DNA from: Lyngbya sp. HA4199-MV5
Lineage (GTDB): Bacteria; Cyanobacteriota; Cyanobacteriia; Leptolyngbyales; Leptolyngbyaceae
NCBI GenBank assembly: GCA_019359375.1
Contig: JAHHHL010000011.1
Location: 97,692-161,691 of the forward strand
Reading direction: 5' to 3'
DNA: 64,000 nucleotides
Shown: positions 1-8,946 of the stretch, one piece after another
How the letters are laid out: each line of letters opens with the position of its first letter
Position numbering within the stretch: the stretch's first letter is position 1
Notes under the pieces: generated by a model
Databases searched by the model: none
Told to the model about the DNA's origin: nothing
The model's input: only the letters and a program-made list of their open reading frames with translations
Made by a program: the position numbers and the translations under genes

Positions 1-468
1 ACAAAGATTTGCCAGCATTCCCAGCAGGATGACTTTGCTGAGGTTACGCTTACGCAGTTGCAAACCGAGGTCGTTGTTTTGCGGTCCGTAAACCTTGTGA
101 GGGTTGACCACGATCGTCTTGCCATCTTCAATAAAGGGTTTGTAGCGATCGAGTCAGTCGGCACCCGATCCTAAGAACCCATCCAGAGTTAGGGGTCCAC
201 GGCGATCGAACTCCTTGACTTCAAGCATCATCTGCTCCAGGGTGCCGGCAATTTTCCAGCCGTAGTCAGTCGGGTAGTAGTAGTGGGGAGAGATGAAGAC
301 TTCAAAGCCATTCTGCTTGGCAGCTTTGAAAACACGCTCGATGTTCTCAACGGTCTTGTTGTCTTTGACGCTTTCACCCACTAAATCCCAGGAGACCCCG
401 GTTTCACTCAAGACATCGTTTTGTGGATCAATCACGACGATCGCAGTGTCATTTTTGTTGATATTCAT
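1..468 (-). pseudogene. Isochorismatase-family cysteine hydrolase, broken by in-frame TGA and cut by window edge
   Basis: The reading frame begins at 468 with a typical isochorismatase-like N-terminus; the strand-beta motif VVIDPQND carries the expected catalytic Asp. It stops at a TGA at 154-156. The same frame then continues without another stop to position 1, through a recognisable family segment (LDRYKPFIEDGK, then KVYGPQNNDLGLQLRKR) and up to MLANLC, whose Cys sits where the family nucleophile is expected. The TGA falls after GSGAD, where I would expect Trp (TGG), so one G-to-A change would explain it. The C-terminus lies outside the window. The family hydrolyses isochorismate-like or amide substrates; the substrate here is unknown. 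A sequencing error is the main alternative to a true nonsense mutation. Confidence 0.8.
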
Positions 469-507
469 GTTTGTTCTTGCTTTCAGACTTGTGACATGAT
501 CTCTTCA

Positions 508-590
508 AGACTTACGCAAACCTCGGAGGTTTGCATTGAAAATGAGATACAACATCTCGTTTAAGGATTTAAACCTCCGAGGTTTTGGCA
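508..590. repeat. Palindromic dispersed element with AAACCTC/GAGGTTT arms
   Basis: Contains a perfect odd palindrome at 516-534 (arms GCAAACCTC and GAGGTTTGC) and a second at 571-585 (AAACCTC C GAGGTTT). It is led in by GACTTACGCA, a sequence common at the ends of cyanobacterial small mobile elements. A related element lies at 24331-24429. It separates the isochorismatase remnant from the hydrolase genes. Confidence 0.6.
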
Positions 591-610
591 TCACGCGAAA
601 CGATCGCAGC

Positions 611-1606
611 CTATTGCAGATATTTCTTTAATTCAGCGGCTGCATGGACGAAAAGCGATCGCACTGCCGGAACCTCGGCTAAACCATTTAGCAATCCGAA
701 GTCATGAATCATGCCGTTGTAACGCACAGTGGTCACAGAAACTCCGGCTTCATCGAGCTTGCGTCCATAGGCTTCACCACCATCCCGCAAGATATCGCTT
801 TCTGCGACTTGAATCAGGGCTGGAGGTAATCCTTGTAGTTGCTCAGCCGTCGCCTGTAAGGGAGAAGCATAGATGTCTTGACGCTTTTCTGGGTCAGCAA
901 TGTACATGTCATACATCCACTTCATCAACGGCGTAGTCAGGAATCGTTTGTCGCCAAATTGATGGTAGGAGTCTGTTTCAAAACTAGCATCGACGATCGG
1001 CCACATCAGAATTTGCAATTTGATGTGCGGACCACCTTTCGCTTTTGCCTGCAACGCCGTTACAGCCGTCATGTTGCCACCGACGCTGTTACCGACTACT
1101 GCCAGATTTTTGCCGTCAACGCCAATTTCCTCACCATGCTCGGCGACCCATTTTGTCGCGGCATAGATCTCATTGATTGCCTGGGGATACTGAGCATCTG
1201 GCGTGCGCGTGTAGTTGACAAAGACACCTGCAAACCCTGAAAGCACAACGAGATCGCGAACCATGCGCTTGTGGGTTGGATAGTCACCCAGCACCCAACC
1301 GCCGCCATGAATAAAGATGAATACAGGCAATGTGCCTTTGACTCCTTCAGGTCGCACAATATTGAGTGTAACTGTGTAACCATCAGCCGTAATTGTTTTT
1401 TCAGACTCTTCAATACCTGAAAGGTCTACCTTAACGGAGGCTTGTGCATCCACTAACACCTGACGCGCTTCGATCGGCGTTAATGTCTCTAACGCTGCGC
1501 CCCCTGAATTTAGCAATTTCAAAAATGCCTTTACGTCTCTAGAAAGACGCGGATCATTTGCAACTTCCAGGACTTTTACTGCTGGGGAATTTACTTGGGC
1601 AACCAT
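611..1606 (-). CDS. Alpha/beta hydrolase, hormone-sensitive-lipase (HSL) type esterase
   Basis: A 331-residue protein with the HSL oxyanion motif HGGGW at about 100-104 and a nucleophile elbow GNSVGG with Ser at about 174. An Asp in ESDILRDGGEAY and a His in MIHDFG complete the triad. It lacks a signal peptide, so it is probably cytoplasmic and acts on short-chain or aryl esters. The start at 1606 is supported by an AAGGAG ribosome site about 8 bases upstream. It is the last of four hydrolase genes read on the minus strand, 77 bases after the preceding one. The exact substrate cannot be read from sequence. Confidence 0.85.
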   Translation of the reverse strand: MVAQVNSPAVKVLEVANDPRLSRDVKAFLKLLNSGGAALETLTPIEARQVLVDAQASVKVDLSGIEESEKTITADGYTVTLNIVRPEGVKGTLPVFIFIHGGGWVLGDYPTHKRMVRDLVVLSGFAGVFVNYTRTPDAQYPQAINEIYAATKWVAEHGEEIGVDGKNLAVVGNSVGGNMTAVTALQAKAKGGPHIKLQILMWPIVDASFETDSYHQFGDKRFLTTPLMKWMYDMYIADPEKRQDIYASPLQATAEQLQGLPPALIQVAESDILRDGGEAYGRKLDEAGVSVTTVRYNGMIHDFGLLNGLAEVPAVRSLFVHAAAELKKYLQ

Positions 1607-1683
1607 GATGTTCTCCTTGGTGGATAGTCAGTAATTTGTTGAAATAGCACTGTTGGTGAATGCGGTGTGGGGTGTAGTCGAAA

Positions 1684-2574
1684 TCATTTCCTACTAGCCA
1701 CTAGCATAGTGTCCTCCTTGACAACGTGAGTGGTTATAAATTGACGAATGTAGTCTGCGATCGCCTCGCCCTCTTCCTCTAGAGCAAAGTGTCCGGTATC
1801 GAATAAATGAAACTCAAGGTTCTGCAAGTCGCGTTTGTAGGCATTGGCTCCTTCAACTAAAAAGCCCAGGTCATTTTTCCCCCACACGACTAGCGTTGGT
1901 GGTTGATATCGACGCAGGTAAGCTTGCCATTGCGGATACAGCAACACATTGGATTGGTAGTCGTATTTCAATGCCAGTTGAATATCCCAATTGCCAGTGC
2001 GATCGAGCAGCGCTTCATCCAACGTCCAGGTATCGGGACTGAGATTTTCTAAATTTCTAACTCCTGTGGTGTAATACAATTGCGCACCCTTGTTAACCAG
2101 AGCTTGACGCACCCGTTCGGTATTTTCGGGGGTCTTATGCTGCCAAAACGTTCGCATGGGTTGCCAGAAATCATCTAGCCCTTCCTCGTAAGCATTGCCA
2201 TTTTGCACAATTAGCGTTTCGACTCGCTCTGGATGCTGCGTGGCAAGACGGTAGCCAATGGGAGCGCCATAATCCATCAAATAAAGACTGTAACGTTGCA
2301 AGTCGATCGCCTCAATAAACCCTGCAATGACTGTAGTGAGATGATCAAAGGTGTAATCAAATTCATCTATTGAGGGCATGGAACTATACCCAAAACCAGG
2401 ATAGTCCGGTGCAACCAAATGGAATTGATCAGCAAGCACAGGCATTAAATTGCGGAACATATGAGATGACGTTGGATAGCCATGCAGCAATAAAATGGTT
2501 GGATTGTCACGGGAACCCGCTTCACGATAGAAAATATCTAAACCATTAACTAAAGCTGTACGATAGCTGGTCAT
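1684..2574 (-). CDS. Alpha/beta hydrolase, epoxide hydrolase / haloalkane dehalogenase-like
   Basis: A 296-residue alpha/beta hydrolase. The oxyanion motif HGYP lies at 31-34. The nucleophile position in LMDYGAP is Asp (about residue 101), which is the type used by haloalkane dehalogenases and epoxide hydrolases rather than by serine esterases. The catalytic His is in DTGHFALEE near the C-terminus. Its ATG overlaps the stop of the dienelactone hydrolase gene by ATGA (2571-2574), and an AAGGAG site lies within the end of that gene, so the two are probably translationally coupled. It is a close paralogue of the protein at 3431-4300, sharing long identical stretches. Dehalogenase versus epoxide hydrolase activity cannot be settled here. 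Confidence 0.85.
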   Translation of the reverse strand: MTSYRTALVNGLDIFYREAGSRDNPTILLLHGYPTSSHMFRNLMPVLADQFHLVAPDYPGFGYSSMPSIDEFDYTFDHLTTVIAGFIEAIDLQRYSLYLMDYGAPIGYRLATQHPERVETLIVQNGNAYEEGLDDFWQPMRTFWQHKTPENTERVRQALVNKGAQLYYTTGVRNLENLSPDTWTLDEALLDRTGNWDIQLALKYDYQSNVLLYPQWQAYLRRYQPPTLVVWGKNDLGFLVEGANAYKRDLQNLEFHLFDTGHFALEEEGEAIADYIRQFITTHVVKEDTMLVASRK

Positions 2575-3299
2575 ACGGTTGCTCCTTGGACAACACCACT
2601 GCCTAAGTGTTGTCTCAAAAGCGCCAACGTGCGATCGTGCGCTAATTCTGCGGCTGCTTGGCGATAAGCGAAACTGCCCGCACGACTGAACCCATGATTC
2701 ACCCCTTCATAGCGATAGATTGTCACCAGAGGATTATCTTTTAGCGCTTGCTGAATAGTGGCTTGAGCACTTGGCGGCACATACTCGTCGTTTTCACCCA
2801 TGTGCAATAGCAGCGGTTTCTGAATTTTTGTCGCCTCTGCTAAATTTTTGTCAATGTCAACTCCGTAGTAACCCACATTGGCATCCGCATCGGTGCGAAC
2901 CGCCATGAAATATGCCAGCTTGCCACCCAAACAAAAGCCCACACTGCCGACCTTGCCTGTGCTGGTGGGATACTGCCGCAGAAAAGCCAGACTCGCTTTC
3001 AGATCTTCTATGCCATTGTCTAAATCAAACGCTTTCAGTAACTCAAAGGCTTTTGTCCACTGCTCTTTAATTTCAGAATCAAGCTCTACACCCGGTTCTA
3101 AACGCCAATACAAATCTGGCACAAGCACCACATAACCTTCTCTGGCATACTCATCAGCCGTTCGGCGCATATTCTCATTGACTCCGAGAACTTCCTGAAT
3201 CAACACAATCCCTGCTTCAGGCTGAGTGCTAGGTGTTGCTAAATAGGCGCTAAAACTACCTCCTGAAAAGGCTGGAATAGTTACAGTTTGAGTTGTCAC
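2571..3299 (-). CDS. Dienelactone hydrolase family protein
   Basis: A 242-residue protein of the dienelactone hydrolase family. The nucleophile elbow GFCLGG has Cys at about 123, Asp lies in GENDEYVPP at about 171, and His in GVNHGFS at about 202, so the Cys-Asp-His triad is complete. The family opens lactones such as dienelactone in aromatic breakdown, but many members act on other esters. The start is GTG at 3299, with an AGAGGAC site about 10 bases upstream. It sits between two paralogous Asp-nucleophile hydrolases and overlaps the downstream one by four bases, which suggests one transcription unit. Confidence 0.87.
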   Translation of the reverse strand: MTTQTVTIPAFSGGSFSAYLATPSTQPEAGIVLIQEVLGVNENMRRTADEYAREGYVVLVPDLYWRLEPGVELDSEIKEQWTKAFELLKAFDLDNGIEDLKASLAFLRQYPTSTGKVGSVGFCLGGKLAYFMAVRTDADANVGYYGVDIDKNLAEATKIQKPLLLHMGENDEYVPPSAQATIQQALKDNPLVTIYRYEGVNHGFSRAGSFAYRQAAAELAHDRTLALLRQHLGSGVVQGATV

Positions 3300-3430
3300 C
3301 GTTTAATGTCCTCTTGAGTTGTCGTAGGTTTCTCTTACATAAATGTGTACAGAGCAAGTTGAGCGATGCGGAGCATGAGGCGGTTATGAAATCTCCCTGC
3401 GTCTCCGCATCTCCCCTCTTCGCGTCTTCA

Positions 3431-4300
3431 TCAAGCAGGAACAAGTTGCAAGCGTGATGCGAGAAATTGACCGATGTAATTTGCGATCGCTTCTCCCTCT
3501 TCCTCTAGCGCAAAATGTCCCGTGTCGAGTAAATGGAATTCAACGTCTTTCAAGTCGCGTTTGTAGGGATAGGCACCCTCAGCGGGGAAGATGTAATCGT
3601 TCTTGCCCCACACAATCAGGGTTGGTGGCTGATATTTACGGAAGTATTCCTGCCATTGTGGGTAGAGCGGTGGATTGGTGCCATAGCTATACAGCAGCGC
3701 GAGTTGGATGTCAGCATTTCCGGGGCGATCGAGGAAGTGTTGATCGATCGTCCAGGTATCCGGGCTGATCGCTTCTAGATTGCGAACACCGTTGGTATAT
3801 TGCCACTTGGTTGCTTCCAGGGTGACAAGGTATTCAAGCTTCGCAGCATTCTCAGGCGACTTGTCTTGCCAGTATGCTTTGATGGGTTCCCAGAATTCGC
3901 GCAAGCCTTCTTCGTAAGCATTGCCGTTTTGCACAATGAGGGATTGCACTCGCTCTGGATGTTTTGCTGCAAGGCGATAACCAACAGGAGCGCCATAATC
4001 CATCACATAGAGGCTGTATTTTTTGAGGTCGATCGCGGCAACAAACTTTTCCATCACCTCAGCCAGATGATCAAACGTGTAGTCAAACTCATCTACACTT
4101 GGTGCGGAACTGTTGCCATAGCCTGGATAATCGGGCGCAACTAGATGGAATTTATCAGCAAGTGCAGGCATCAAATTGCGGAACATGTGAGACGAAGTTG
4201 GGAAACCATGCAGCAGCAAAATGGTGGGATTACTGCGAGAGCCAGCTTCACGGTAGAAAATATCTAAACCGTCGATCGAAACTGTGCGGAACGTAGTCAT
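3431..4300 (-). CDS. Alpha/beta hydrolase, epoxide hydrolase / haloalkane dehalogenase-like (tandem paralogue)
   Basis: Same family and layout as the protein at 1684-2574: HGFP oxyanion motif, Asp nucleophile in VMDYGAP and His in [11 protein letters not shown] chose the start at 4300 (MTTFRTV) because AAGGAG lies directly upstream and the N-terminus then matches the paralogue. The frame stays open to 4438, but that extension would run into the MOSC gene. It is the first gene of the hydrolase group. The 130-base gap to the next gene contains a short GCGTCTCCGCATCTCC-type repeat. The duplication around a dienelactone hydrolase suggests a small catabolic or detoxification cassette. Confidence 0.87.
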   Translation of the reverse strand: MTTFRTVSIDGLDIFYREAGSRSNPTILLLHGFPTSSHMFRNLMPALADKFHLVAPDYPGYGNSSAPSVDEFDYTFDHLAEVMEKFVAAIDLKKYSLYVMDYGAPVGYRLAAKHPERVQSLIVQNGNAYEEGLREFWEPIKAYWQDKSPENAAKLEYLVTLEATKWQYTNGVRNLEAISPDTWTIDQHFLDRPGNADIQLALLYSYGTNPPLYPQWQEYFRKYQPPTLIVWGKNDYIFPAEGAYPYKRDLKDVEFHLLDTGHFALEEEGEAIANYIGQFLASRLQLVPA

Positions 4301-4364
4301 GAGATTACTCCTTTTGAATCTATAAAGATGAAATTGTGACCTTGTTAAGGCAGGTTGATTTATC

Positions 4365-5021
4365 TCACATCTGCCGACGAAGCTGTTCCTGAAAGTAGTC
4401 CCGCCAGCTTTTGGGTAACGCTTCCAATTGAGCGGCACGATTCAGTAACTCTGGATTGTTTTGTTCACGAACGTAAAGTTGAGTGATGTCGGCAACGGTG
4501 ATATTGTTGACATCTCGACTTACCAACTCCAAAATGTCTCCGGCTCCCACTTCACCTTCTTGTAAAACGGAAAAGTAAAACCCGGTGCGACGACTGGCGA
4601 GAAAATGTTTTACCATATCGGGTCGTCCAAACCGAATACCCAACTTGTAACAGGGCATACGCGGCTGTGTTATCATCAATTGCACGGTGCCAATTTGGAA
4701 GCGATCGCCAATGTTCAGTTCCTCTTCTTTTAACCCAGTGGTTGTGAAGTTTTCACCAAAATTGCCCATTGTTAATTCGGTATCAGGCAACTCACTGCGC
4801 CAGTAGTCGTAATGCTCCAGGGGATAAACGTAAACAGCTTTCTCTGAGCCACCATGAACAGTAAGATCAGCCTGTCCATCGCCATCTAAATTGAGCGATC
4901 GCAGCATCACTCTTGTACTAACTGGCTCTTTAAAAATACCAGTTGTTACGGTTTTCCCTTTCCAGACCACTTCACGGGGTAGCCCGACATTGACAGAGAT
5001 GAGTTCCATGTTCAGCTCCAC
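4365..5021 (-). CDS. MOSC domain-containing protein (YiiM-like)
   Basis: A 218-residue protein with a MOSC (molybdenum cofactor sulfurase C-terminal) beta-barrel. Visible family marks are the [22 protein letters not shown] region, [12 protein letters not shown], and a conserved Cys in [12 protein letters not shown] that is thought to handle sulfur or cofactor. The C-terminal helices (about 160-218) match the three-helix extension of YiiM-type proteins. Members act in molybdenum-cofactor-linked reduction or detoxification. Start at 5021 or, equally possible, the second ATG at 5009. It lies 64 bases upstream of the hydrolase genes on the same strand and may be co-transcribed. Confidence 0.85.
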   Translation of the reverse strand: MELNMELISVNVGLPREVVWKGKTVTTGIFKEPVSTRVMLRSLNLDGDGQADLTVHGGSEKAVYVYPLEHYDYWRSELPDTELTMGNFGENFTTTGLKEEELNIGDRFQIGTVQLMITQPRMPCYKLGIRFGRPDMVKHFLASRRTGFYFSVLQEGEVGAGDILELVSRDVNNITVADITQLYVREQNNPELLNRAAQLEALPKSWRDYFQEQLRRQM

Positions 5022-5039
5022 ATTGATGGATTATGAAGA

Positions 5040-5195
5040 AATGGCAATCTTTTATGGAGACGCGGAGAAGGGATGACGCGGTAATGTGGTGAGGGAGAGA
5101 GAAAGACGCGGAGAAGGGACGATGTGGTGAGGGCATGGATAGAAAGAGACAAATATTGTTGGACTTTCTCCGTGTCCCCGCGTCCCTGTATCTCT
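5040..5195. repeat. GACGCGGAGAAGGGA / CCGCGTCCC tandem-type repeats in a gene gap
   Basis: The 338-base gap 5022-5359 holds no convincing gene. It contains two copies of GACGCGGAGAAGGGA (near 5057 and 5106), two of ATGTGGTGAGGG, and an inverted partner, CCGTGTCCCCGCGTCCC (near 5169). The same family occurs near 3400 and 12905-12940. These are typical cyanobacterial short tandem repeats and could form weak hairpins. Confidence 0.6.
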
Positions 5196-5359
5196 TTCCC
5201 AAACATGACCTTAATTTACAAGGCTTCCTTGATGTTGTCGTCCATTCCAGGTTCACTGTTTAAGCAATCGATCGATTACGAATTAGTTGATCTAAGGTAT
5301 GAGTTTGAATCAAACTTAAGTTCATAATTTCAATCAACCTTAAGTTGGTGATGGCAGGC

Positions 5360-5992
5360 TTAGGGGCTGGTAAGCCCTCGTTTCATGGCAATAATGGTTG
5401 CCTGTGTACGGTCTTTCGCGCCTAACTTGCTTAAAATGCGGTTGATGTTGGATTTGACGGTGCTTTCTGTAATCGTCAGAGCAGCACCGATTTCCACATT
5501 GCTCATGCCTTGAGCGACTAATTGGAGGACTTCTAATTCGCGATCGGTCAACGCTGGGTTGTTCATGCGCTCTACTAACTTAGCGCCAACATGTGATGGA
5601 ATGTATTGCTGCCCGCTATAAACGGTGCGAATCGCCGTGCGTAGCTCGCTGGGTTTAGAGTCTTTGAGCAGATACCCCTTTGCCCCAGCCCGTAACCCTC
5701 GATAGATATCTTCATCCCCATCATAGGTGGTCAACACAATGATACGAGCCGTGTCGAATTCAACACAAAGCGCCGTAATAGCTTCCACACCTTCCATTTC
5801 GGGCATCCGCAAATCCATCAAGGTGATATCCGGTTGGTATTCACGAAACAACTCGATCGCCTCGATTCCATGCTTCGCCTGACCAATTACGGTCATATCA
5901 TCTTCTTCATTGATGATGGCGGCAATCCCTTCCTGAACGATCAGATGATCATCCACAATCAGTACGCGAATTGGGTTAGGGGGTGTAGGCAT
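5360..5992 (-). CDS. LuxR/NarL-family response regulator
   Basis: Receiver domain (about residues 8-125) with the acidic pair DD at 14-15, phospho-acceptor Asp at 60 (LMDLRMP), and the switch Thr and Lys in VLTTYDG and LLKDS. A LuxR helix-turn-helix (about 145-205) follows, with LTDRELEVLQLVAQGMSN and STVKSNINRILSKL. It is a DNA-binding transcription factor. I start it at 5992 (MPTPPNP); the longer frame to 6043 runs back into a GGGGTGTGG repeat and the end of the kinase gene. It follows the CHASE2 kinase gene on the same strand, 37 bases after it, so it is the obvious phosphotransfer partner. Targets are unknown; the neighbouring secretion/CHAT genes are candidates. Confidence 0.9.
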   Translation of the reverse strand: MPTPPNPIRVLIVDDHLIVQEGIAAIINEEDDMTVIGQAKHGIEAIELFREYQPDITLMDLRMPEMEGVEAITALCVEFDTARIIVLTTYDGDEDIYRGLRAGAKGYLLKDSKPSELRTAIRTVYSGQQYIPSHVGAKLVERMNNPALTDRELEVLQLVAQGMSNVEIGAALTITESTVKSNINRILSKLGAKDRTQATIIAMKRGLTSP

Positions 5993-5996
5993 TAGA

Positions 5997-6032
5997 GGGT
6001 GTGGGGTGTGGGGTGTGGGGTGTGGGGATCTA
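5997..6032. repeat. GGGTGTG tandem repeat between kinase and regulator genes
   Basis: Four to five tandem copies of the 7-mer GGGTGTG lie exactly between the histidine kinase stop and the regulator start. Similar tracts occur at 9598-9630 (inside the DUF928 gene) and 12820-12860 (inside the tpsA gene). This matches the short tandemly repeated heptanucleotides known from cyanobacteria. Confidence 0.75.
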
Positions 6033-8288
6033 CACCCCAACAATCACTACGATTTCTGTGCCTTGTCCTGGGTGGCTTTGGATGATTAATTCACCGTTCA
6101 TCTGCTCAGCCCGCTCGCTCATGCCGACTAACCCAAAGCCCTGTTCCAGAGAGACTTGAGCAACGTCAAAGCCTTGTCCATCGTCTTTCACTCGTAAAAG
6201 GCACTGCGTTTCCTCATACACTAACTCTATTTGAATAGTAGCAGCGCGGGCATATTTAACGGCGTTGGTGAGGGCTTCTTGTCCAATGCGTAAGAGATGA
6301 TTTTCAATGTAGGGTGCTAAGGGGTAGGCGACACCGATGATTTTGCACGTAAGCTGTGTTTGACCGGAGACTTGCATTTGAGCGGTCAGGCGCTTGAGGG
6401 CACTCGGCAAATCGCCTTCCTCCAGTACTTTTGGGCGCAGGGCAACGACCGATCGCCGTGCTTCAGCCAGTCCAGATCGCGCTAATTCATCCACCGTTTC
6501 TAGATGTGTTTCTGCCTTTGCTGGTTTTTTCACTAAGATTTCCATCGCGGCTCCGACATGCAGCAGAATGCCTGTAAACGCTTGTGCTAGAACATCGTGG
6601 ATTTCTCGCGCCATGCGGTTACGCTCATCCAGAAGGGAGGCTTCTTCGGCGCGTTTGCGATCGCTAATATCCTGCCCAATCCCAACAAAGAGTCGATGAT
6701 CAAGCTGAACATTTGCCCAGGCGGTGTTTACAAAGCGATCGTCTTTAGTTCTAATTTTTAGATCGAGCCAGTTGCCAGTGGCGGCTAACATGTGATCTAA
6801 AATCTGCTGCCGCTGTGCTGAATCGGCACTACATTCGGCGACCAGGTCAATATTCTGCAAATCGGCAGATGACCAGCCCAAAATTTGCTCACACTGATGA
6901 TTAACAAACTCAATATGCCCCGTTGGGCCGTAAAGCGTAATCATCACCGGAATATGATCCACGATCGTTTGGAGAAGCTGTTTTTGCTGGCTTAAGGTCA
7001 CTTCCGCCTGTTTGCGTTCAATAATTTCTTGTTCCAGGTTTAAGGTTCGCTCTTCCACTTTTTGTTCTAAAGTGCGGGCGTACTCCTTGAGATTTTCCCA
7101 CAGCAGGTAGCCATTGCTGGTGATTGCCGATCCCACAAGTGCAAGCAGCGGCGGGATGATGATGATCCACCAACCCAGCAAAAAGCATCCGTAAGCACCA
7201 CCGCAAAGGGCGATTCCCAACAGCACCACTTTCAAAATGGTTTGGCGCGGTGATGAAGCTGTCCAACCGATGATGGCTCCAATGGTTGACCAAACAGCGA
7301 TCCACAGCCATACTATCGGCTCTGACCAGACGCTCAATAGCGGTCTGCCATCCAAAGCAGCGCTCAACAATTGACTGGCTAACAATGCGTGTACTTCAAC
7401 ACCAGCAGGTGCGGCAATGGGATCTGTCGTGTAAGCGGTGAAGAATTTGTCATTGATGCTTTCTGCCGTTAACCCGATGAAGACAATGCGATCGCGCACC
7501 AAATCACGGGGCAACCGACCCTGCAAAACATCCGTCAGTGAAATGGCGCGAAACCCATGTTTGAATTTGGGAAAGTTAGACAAAATCTGGTAGCCACCCG
7601 CATCAAGCCCAACATAACCACCCGCATAGGGTTGCAATGGTTTAAAGACGGCTTGACCCAACCGAAATTGCGTTTGCTCAGGGTTAAGGGGCTGGCGGCT
7701 AGTGCCCTGGCGATCGAGGTACAAAAACGCTAAGCGTGCGCCCAATGTAAAGATCGATCGATTGTCTGGCGTTCTCAAATACAGGAGGCTGCGGCGCACT
7801 CGACCGTCTGTATCTAATAACAGATCGCTTGCACTCACTTGATCGCGCTGCTTGAGGAGGGGTGGTGCTGGAATCACCTGACCATTCGCCGTTTTAATGA
7901 CCTTTTCGATACCAATCAAGTTGGGCGTGGTGGTGAAGACGTTGACCAGGGCCGGATGTCCCGGTTCGACAGGTAGATCACGAAAAATATCTAGACCAAT
8001 AACTCTGGGCTGCTGTTGTTTCAGCAATGTGATGGCGCGGGCCAGAGCCGCATCAGACATGGGCCATTGTCCCAGTTGTTTAATGTCTGATTCATCGATC
8101 GTCACAAGGACAATGCGAGGATCAACCGCTTCCACAGGACGAAGGCGAAACATCTGATCCAGCGCCACTAGCTCCATCAACTGTAGTGTTCCTGCAAAGC
8201 GCAACAGCAACAACCCTCCGGCGACACTGGGCACTGTGATGAGAACGCCACGCCATCGCCAAAGCTGCTGTTTCAGAGTTATCCACAT
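6030..8288 (-). CDS. CHASE2 domain sensor histidine kinase with PAS domain
   Basis: A 752-residue membrane sensor. An N-terminal membrane segment (about 15-35) leads to an extracytoplasmic CHASE2 domain (about 40-320, with DPRIVLVTIDESDI and the IGLDIFRDLPVEPGH motif). Three clustered transmembrane helices follow (about 325-400), then a coiled coil, a PAS domain (about 440-545), a HisKA_3 dimerisation segment with the phospho-acceptor in REIHDVL, and an HATPase domain with ALTNAVKYA, DDGQGFD and GFGLVGM. CHASE2 is a putative extracellular sensing domain with no established ligand. It is coupled to the regulator gene at 5360-5992 and heads toward the CHAT/secretion genes; a second CHASE2 kinase lies at 19497-21392. 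Confidence 0.93.
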   Translation of the reverse strand: MWITLKQQLWRWRGVLITVPSVAGGLLLLRFAGTLQLMELVALDQMFRLRPVEAVDPRIVLVTIDESDIKQLGQWPMSDAALARAITLLKQQQPRVIGLDIFRDLPVEPGHPALVNVFTTTPNLIGIEKVIKTANGQVIPAPPLLKQRDQVSASDLLLDTDGRVRRSLLYLRTPDNRSIFTLGARLAFLYLDRQGTSRQPLNPEQTQFRLGQAVFKPLQPYAGGYVGLDAGGYQILSNFPKFKHGFRAISLTDVLQGRLPRDLVRDRIVFIGLTAESINDKFFTAYTTDPIAAPAGVEVHALLASQLLSAALDGRPLLSVWSEPIVWLWIAVWSTIGAIIGWTASSPRQTILKVVLLGIALCGGAYGCFLLGWWIIIIPPLLALVGSAITSNGYLLWENLKEYARTLEQKVEERTLNLEQEIIERKQAEVTLSQQKQLLQTIVDHIPVMITLYGPTGHIEFVNHQCEQILGWSSADLQNIDLVAECSADSAQRQQILDHMLAATGNWLDLKIRTKDDRFVNTAWANVQLDHRLFVGIGQDISDRKRAEEASLLDERNRMAREIHDVLAQAFTGILLHVGAAMEILVKKPAKAETHLETVDELARSGLAEARRSVVALRPKVLEEGDLPSALKRLTAQMQVSGQTQLTCKIIGVAYPLAPYIENHLLRIGQEALTNAVKYARAATIQIELVYEETQCLLRVKDDGQGFDVAQVSLEQGFGLVGMSERAEQMNGELIIQSHPGQGTEIVVIVGV

Positions 8289-8325
8289 AGGGTAAGTGCA
8301 ATCTATCGCTAGTTCATAACGTAAT

Positions 8326-8946
8326 CTATACCAATCGCTTCATTATTTGCGCTACATCGTACAGTTCATTTCGCAATGGATTAGACAATGTAACCTTGCT
8401 TGATAAGCCATACGTTCCAGAGGTGCGATCGAGCTTGACAAAGAGGTAATCTTCTCCGGTGGTAATCAAACCAAAGCCAGGAGATTGCTCAAGTGGTTGC
8501 CCCATCATATACGCCAGAGTTTTCGGTAGCGCTTGCATGACGCTAAACCCATAGCGCTTCTCCTCAATCAAAATCAACCAAAATTGTTCTTGCACAACTA
8601 AGGCATCAATAAACCCTTCTAAAATTTCTGCGCCGCTTTCAATCTCAATCCTGACTAATTTTTCTTCGCGAATTTTATAGGGTGGGTCACACCATCCCAA
8701 TAGATTGAGTAAGGGAGACACCATCACAAGATCAATCGTCCCCTCTGTAATTGCGCCATCCGCAGCATCGTAGTTGTAACGCTGCTTCAGACGATCAAGC
8801 AAAGATTTCTCATCTGTATTGAGCGCTGGCAGTGCTTCTACCCATTCTGTAAAAAAGCTTAGATCACTGCTGGGGTGAAGTGATAGCTTACGATGTGCAA
8901 GGTTGAGATTGGTCATCGCTGGAAGCACGCCGATTGTTTGAGTCAT
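8326..8946 (-). CDS. PD-(D/E)XK-like protein, annotated in relatives as restriction endonuclease subunit R-like
   Basis: A 206-residue protein resembling a cyanobacterial family related to the N-terminal nuclease domain of HsdR. A Glu/Asp-containing segment EGFIDALV is followed by a strand and LILIEEKR, which together look like the D-x(n)-ExK core of a PD-(D/E)XK fold at about residues 115-140. No methylase or specificity gene is nearby, so it is not a type I restriction system. Its start overlaps the stop of the DUF928 gene (8943-8946, ATGA), which ties it to the CHAT/DUF928 transcription unit. Whether it cleaves DNA is unknown; such stand-alone proteins are common in cyanobacteria. Confidence 0.65.
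   Translation of the reverse strand: MTQTIGVLPAMTNLNLAHRKLSLHPSSDLSFFTEWVEALPALNTDEKSLLDRLKQRYNYDAADGAITEGTIDLVMVSPLLNLLGWCDPPYKIREEKLVRIEIESGAEILEGFIDALVVQEQFWLILIEEKRYGFSVMQALPKTLAYMMGQPLEQSPGFGLITTGEDYLFVKLDRTSGTYGLSSKVTLSNPLRNELYDVAQIMKRLV

Noticed and set aside
8326..8946. A type I restriction system
   Set aside because: Only an HsdR-like N-terminal type domain is present; no methylase, specificity subunit or helicase part is visible.
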